Part shown: in pieces, positions 7,720-8,815 of the stretch
How the letters are laid out: the number at the start of each line of letters is the position of its first letter
Position numbering within the stretch: the first letter of the stretch is position 1
Assembly: GCA_021799405.1 (NCBI GenBank)
Contig: JAJZAL010000215.1
Location: forward strand, 1-8,815
Origin: Acidobacteriota bacterium
GTDB taxonomy: Bacteria > Acidobacteriota > Terriglobia > Terriglobales > Acidobacteriaceae
Reading direction: 5' to 3'
DNA: 8,815 bases
Position numbers and translations under genes: made by a program
The notes under the pieces: model-generated
Told to the model about the DNA's origin: nothing
The model's database searches: none
Seen by the model: the letters and a program-made list of their open reading frames with translations, nothing else

Positions 7720-7746
7720 GCTACTACCATCCGCAAGTGATGGCAA
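7718..7746 (-). promoter_or_regulatory. Predicted promoter of the hybrid regulator gene
   Basis: On the minus strand TTGCCA (7741-7746, 5 of 6 matches) and TAGCAT (7718-7723, 4 of 6) are separated by 17 bases. The start point near 7711 would leave a leader of about 37 bases before the ATG at 7674 and excludes the far upstream TTG codon at 7746 as the start. Operator copy 1 overlaps the -10 box. Confidence 0.45.
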
Positions 7747-7765
7747 GTTGCGGCGCAGGACTCAG

Positions 7766-7792
7766 GTTTTGTCGCAAAGACTCTCAATATGA
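7766..7792 (+). repeat. Imperfect direct repeat, copy 1 (partner at 7864-7883)
   Basis: GTTTTGTCG followed after 7 bases by TCTCAATATGA. The same two blocks occur at 7864-7883 as GTTTTGTCG directly followed by TCTCAATAGGA, so the copies differ by a 7-base gap and one substitution. It may be a second regulator's site or a decayed local duplication. Confidence 0.4.
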
Positions 7793-7813
7793 GCCTTTTT
7801 ACCCTTTTGCTTT

Positions 7814-7830
7814 GTTTCACAGAATAAAAC
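7814..7830. promoter_or_regulatory. Putative operator copy 2 (GTTTCACAGAATAAAAC)
   Basis: Second copy of the element at 7703-7719, in the same orientation 111 bases away, differing at 3 of 17 positions. It is a dyad with outer arms GTTT and AAAC. It lies upstream of the second receptor gene and could let the hybrid regulator control that gene, or act with copy 1 through DNA looping. Confidence 0.5.
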
Positions 7831-7863
7831 AGACGGCCTGCTTACATTTTCCTCTTTCTGCCC

Positions 7864-7883
7864 GTTTTGTCGTCTCAATAGGA
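7864..7883 (+). repeat. Imperfect direct repeat, copy 2 (partner at 7766-7792)
   Basis: GTTTTGTCG joined directly to TCTCAATAGGA. It overlaps the left arm of a possible hairpin in which TCGTCT (7870-7875) can pair with AGACGA (7895-7900), with flanking T and A runs extending the stem across a one-base bulge. Confidence 0.35.
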
Positions 7884-7942
7884 TTCTGAGCGCAAGACGA
7901 AAATCTGGTTCTCATTCCCCAGGGACCCGTTTCAGGCGTTTG

Positions 7943-7954
7943 CTCCCATGGGAG
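7943..7954. repeat. Perfect 12-base palindrome CTCCCATGGGAG
   Basis: A perfect palindrome without spacer, about 90 bases before the second receptor's start codon. It could be a protein-binding site or a short leader hairpin; there is no further support. Confidence 0.25.
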
Positions 7955-8031
7955 GGAAGAACGTCACGGATACACTCGATATTCCTCCCCAGACATAAGA
8001 CAAGATCAGCATCAACTTGCCGCGTTACCGC

Positions 8032-8038
8032 AAGGAGG
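8032..8038 (+). promoter_or_regulatory. Strong ribosome binding site of the second receptor gene
   Basis: AAGGAGG, complementary to the 16S rRNA 3' end, stands 6 bases before the ATG at 8045 and identifies that start, although the reading frame is cut by the window edge. Confidence 0.8.
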
Positions 8039-8044
8039 CTAATA

Positions 8045-8815
8045 ATGGATTTTCATCGCTCTATCGCAAAAGATTGCAATTTATACCGTATTGCGAAAGT
8101 GGGCTGGCTGGCTTTGCTCTTCCTGGCCGCAACCAGCGTGTTTGCGCAATTCCTCGATCAGGGCGCCATCACCGGCACAGTTCACGATCCGTCCGGCGCG
8201 GTGATTGTTGGAGCGCAGATCACATTAACGAATACGAGTACCGGCCTTCAACTCCATGCTGTAACAAACGGCAGCGGCTTGTACAACTTTACCCCTCTGC
8301 CGATTGGTCAGTACAAGATTTCCGTATCTGCGCCGGGATTCGAGTCCATAACGCAGGAAAATATCACGGTGAACGTTCAACAGAGGCTTGGCCTGCCAAT
8401 CACGCTGAAGCCTGGCGCCGTAAGTCAAACGGTAACCGTGACCTCAGCGCCTCCACTGCTGCAAACAGAAGAGAGCTCGGTTGGCGAAGTCCTTCAGACC
8501 TCGCAGATTAATAACACACCTCTCAGCGGACGTAACTGGGTTTACATGGTGCAGTTAGCTCCCGGCGCGGCGCCGGCCAACGGATCGCGCGCGCAGACAA
8601 CAGGCGACTTTGACGCGAATGGAATGCGCCCCGAAGAGAATGACTTTGTTCTCGATGGCGTGGATAACAATGCCGTAACCGCAGACTACCTGAGCTTTAC
8701 GAGCTTTCTGGTCAATCCGCCGCCGGACGCGCTGGCTGAGTTCAAGGTTTCCACCGCGGATTACAGCGCCCAATTTGGCCATTCCGCGGGCGCGGTGGTT
8801 AACGCGAGCATCAAG
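8045..8815 (+). CDS. Second TonB-dependent receptor-like protein with carboxypeptidase-regulatory-like domain, N-terminal part only
   Basis: The first 257 residues of another outer-membrane receptor of the same class as the one at 341-3703; it runs past the right edge without a stop. The signal peptide has a hydrophobic core at 18-34 (VGWLALLFLAATSVFA) with cleavage after A34. Residues about 38-122 are the carboxypeptidase-regulatory-like domain (GAITGTVHDPSGAVIVGAQI, then GSGLYNFTPLPIGQYKISV). The plug region follows with INNTPLSGRNWVYMVQLAPG (155-174), NDFVLDGVDNN (199-209) and LAEFKVSTADYSAQFGHSAG (230-249), the standard acidobacterial pattern. The two receptors clearly differ in sequence, so they are diverged paralogues rather than a recent duplication. 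It is transcribed away from the hybrid regulator, which suggests direct control by it. Substrate unknown. Confidence 0.92.
   Translation, partial: MDFHRSIAKDCNLYRIAKVGWLALLFLAATSVFAQFLDQGAITGTVHDPSGAVIVGAQITLTNTSTGLQLHAVTNGSGLYNFTPLPIGQYKISVSAPGFESITQENITVNVQQRLGLPITLKPGAVSQTVTVTSAPPLLQTEESSVGEVLQTSQINNTPLSGRNWVYMVQLAPGAAPANGSRAQTTGDFDANGMRPEENDFVLDGVDNNAVTADYLSFTSFLVNPPPDALAEFKVSTADYSAQFGHSAGAVVNASIK

Larger units (their letters stand above)
7675..8044. other. Divergent regulatory region between regulator and second receptor
   Basis: About 370 bases with no convincing gene. It contains the regulator's predicted promoter, two copies of a GTTTCACAGAATRAAAY element, an imperfect direct repeat (7766-7792 and 7864-7883), a possible hairpin (7865-7903), a perfect 12-base palindrome CTCCCATGGGAG (7943-7954) and the strong AAGGAGG site of the second receptor. 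A third half-site GTTTCA occurs at 7929-7934. I could not place a confident -35/-10 pair for the plus-strand receptor. Confidence 0.6.

Noticed and set aside
7675..7746. Upstream extension of the regulator to a TTG at 7746
   Set aside because: The extra 24 residues match no domain, the TTG lacks a ribosome site, and it coincides with the predicted -35 box.
8017..8511. Plus-strand open frame of 164 codons overlapping the second receptor
   Set aside because: The frame starting at 8045 has a strong AAGGAGG site, a signal peptide and family motifs; the other frame has none.
1..8815. Phage-defence, CRISPR, toxin-antitoxin, integrase or transposase genes, and tRNA
   Set aside because: None of the translated frames shows such motifs, and no regular spaced repeats or cloverleaf were seen. 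The locus reads as metabolic.

Overview
The window looks like a carbohydrate-uptake and degradation locus from a soil bacterium of the phylum Acidobacteriota (Terriglobia-like). The main clues are two very large outer-membrane receptors with an N-terminal carboxypeptidase-regulatory-like (Cna-B-type) domain, of the Oar-like TonB-dependent kind that is greatly expanded in that phylum. Other clues are good Shine-Dalgarno sites, intermediate base composition and many periplasmic or outer-membrane export signals. The taxonomic call is inference from protein style; no marker gene is present.

Layout. Four genes are on the minus strand, and one on the plus strand diverges from them at the right. Reading the minus strand from right to left: an IclR-HTH/periplasmic-binding-domain hybrid regulator (7674-6547); a secreted (alpha/alpha)6 'six-hairpin' glycosidase-like protein (6317-4002); a complete 1120-residue TonB-dependent receptor-like protein (3703-341); and, about 40 bases after it, the first 100 residues of a Tat-exported sulfatase (300 to beyond base 1). 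On the plus strand a second receptor of the same class starts at 8045 and runs off the right edge. It has no counterpart among stop-terminated ORFs because it is cut by the window.

How the parts may work together (inference): the receptors would bring an oligosaccharide across or to the outer membrane, the six-hairpin glycosidase would trim it, and the sulfatase would remove sulfate esters. The regulator has a sugar-binding-type sensor domain and would switch expression according to the ligand. No SusD-like lipoprotein is present, so this is not a Bacteroidetes-type PUL. The sulfatase suggests a sulfated glycan or glycoside as substrate, but the sequence does not identify it.

Regulation. The 370-base divergent intergenic region (7675-8044) holds two near-identical copies of a 17-base inverted-repeat element, GTTTCACAGAATRAAAY. 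One lies on the predicted start point of the regulator gene and the other about 215 bases upstream of the second receptor. They are the best candidates for the operators of the hybrid regulator. The 298-base gap before the first receptor has a near-consensus sigma70-type promoter (TTGACA, 17 bases, TAGAGT) and, further upstream, a perfect TAGATCT-N6-AGATCTA dyad. No tRNA, rRNA, CRISPR array, insertion sequence or convincing intrinsic terminator was seen.
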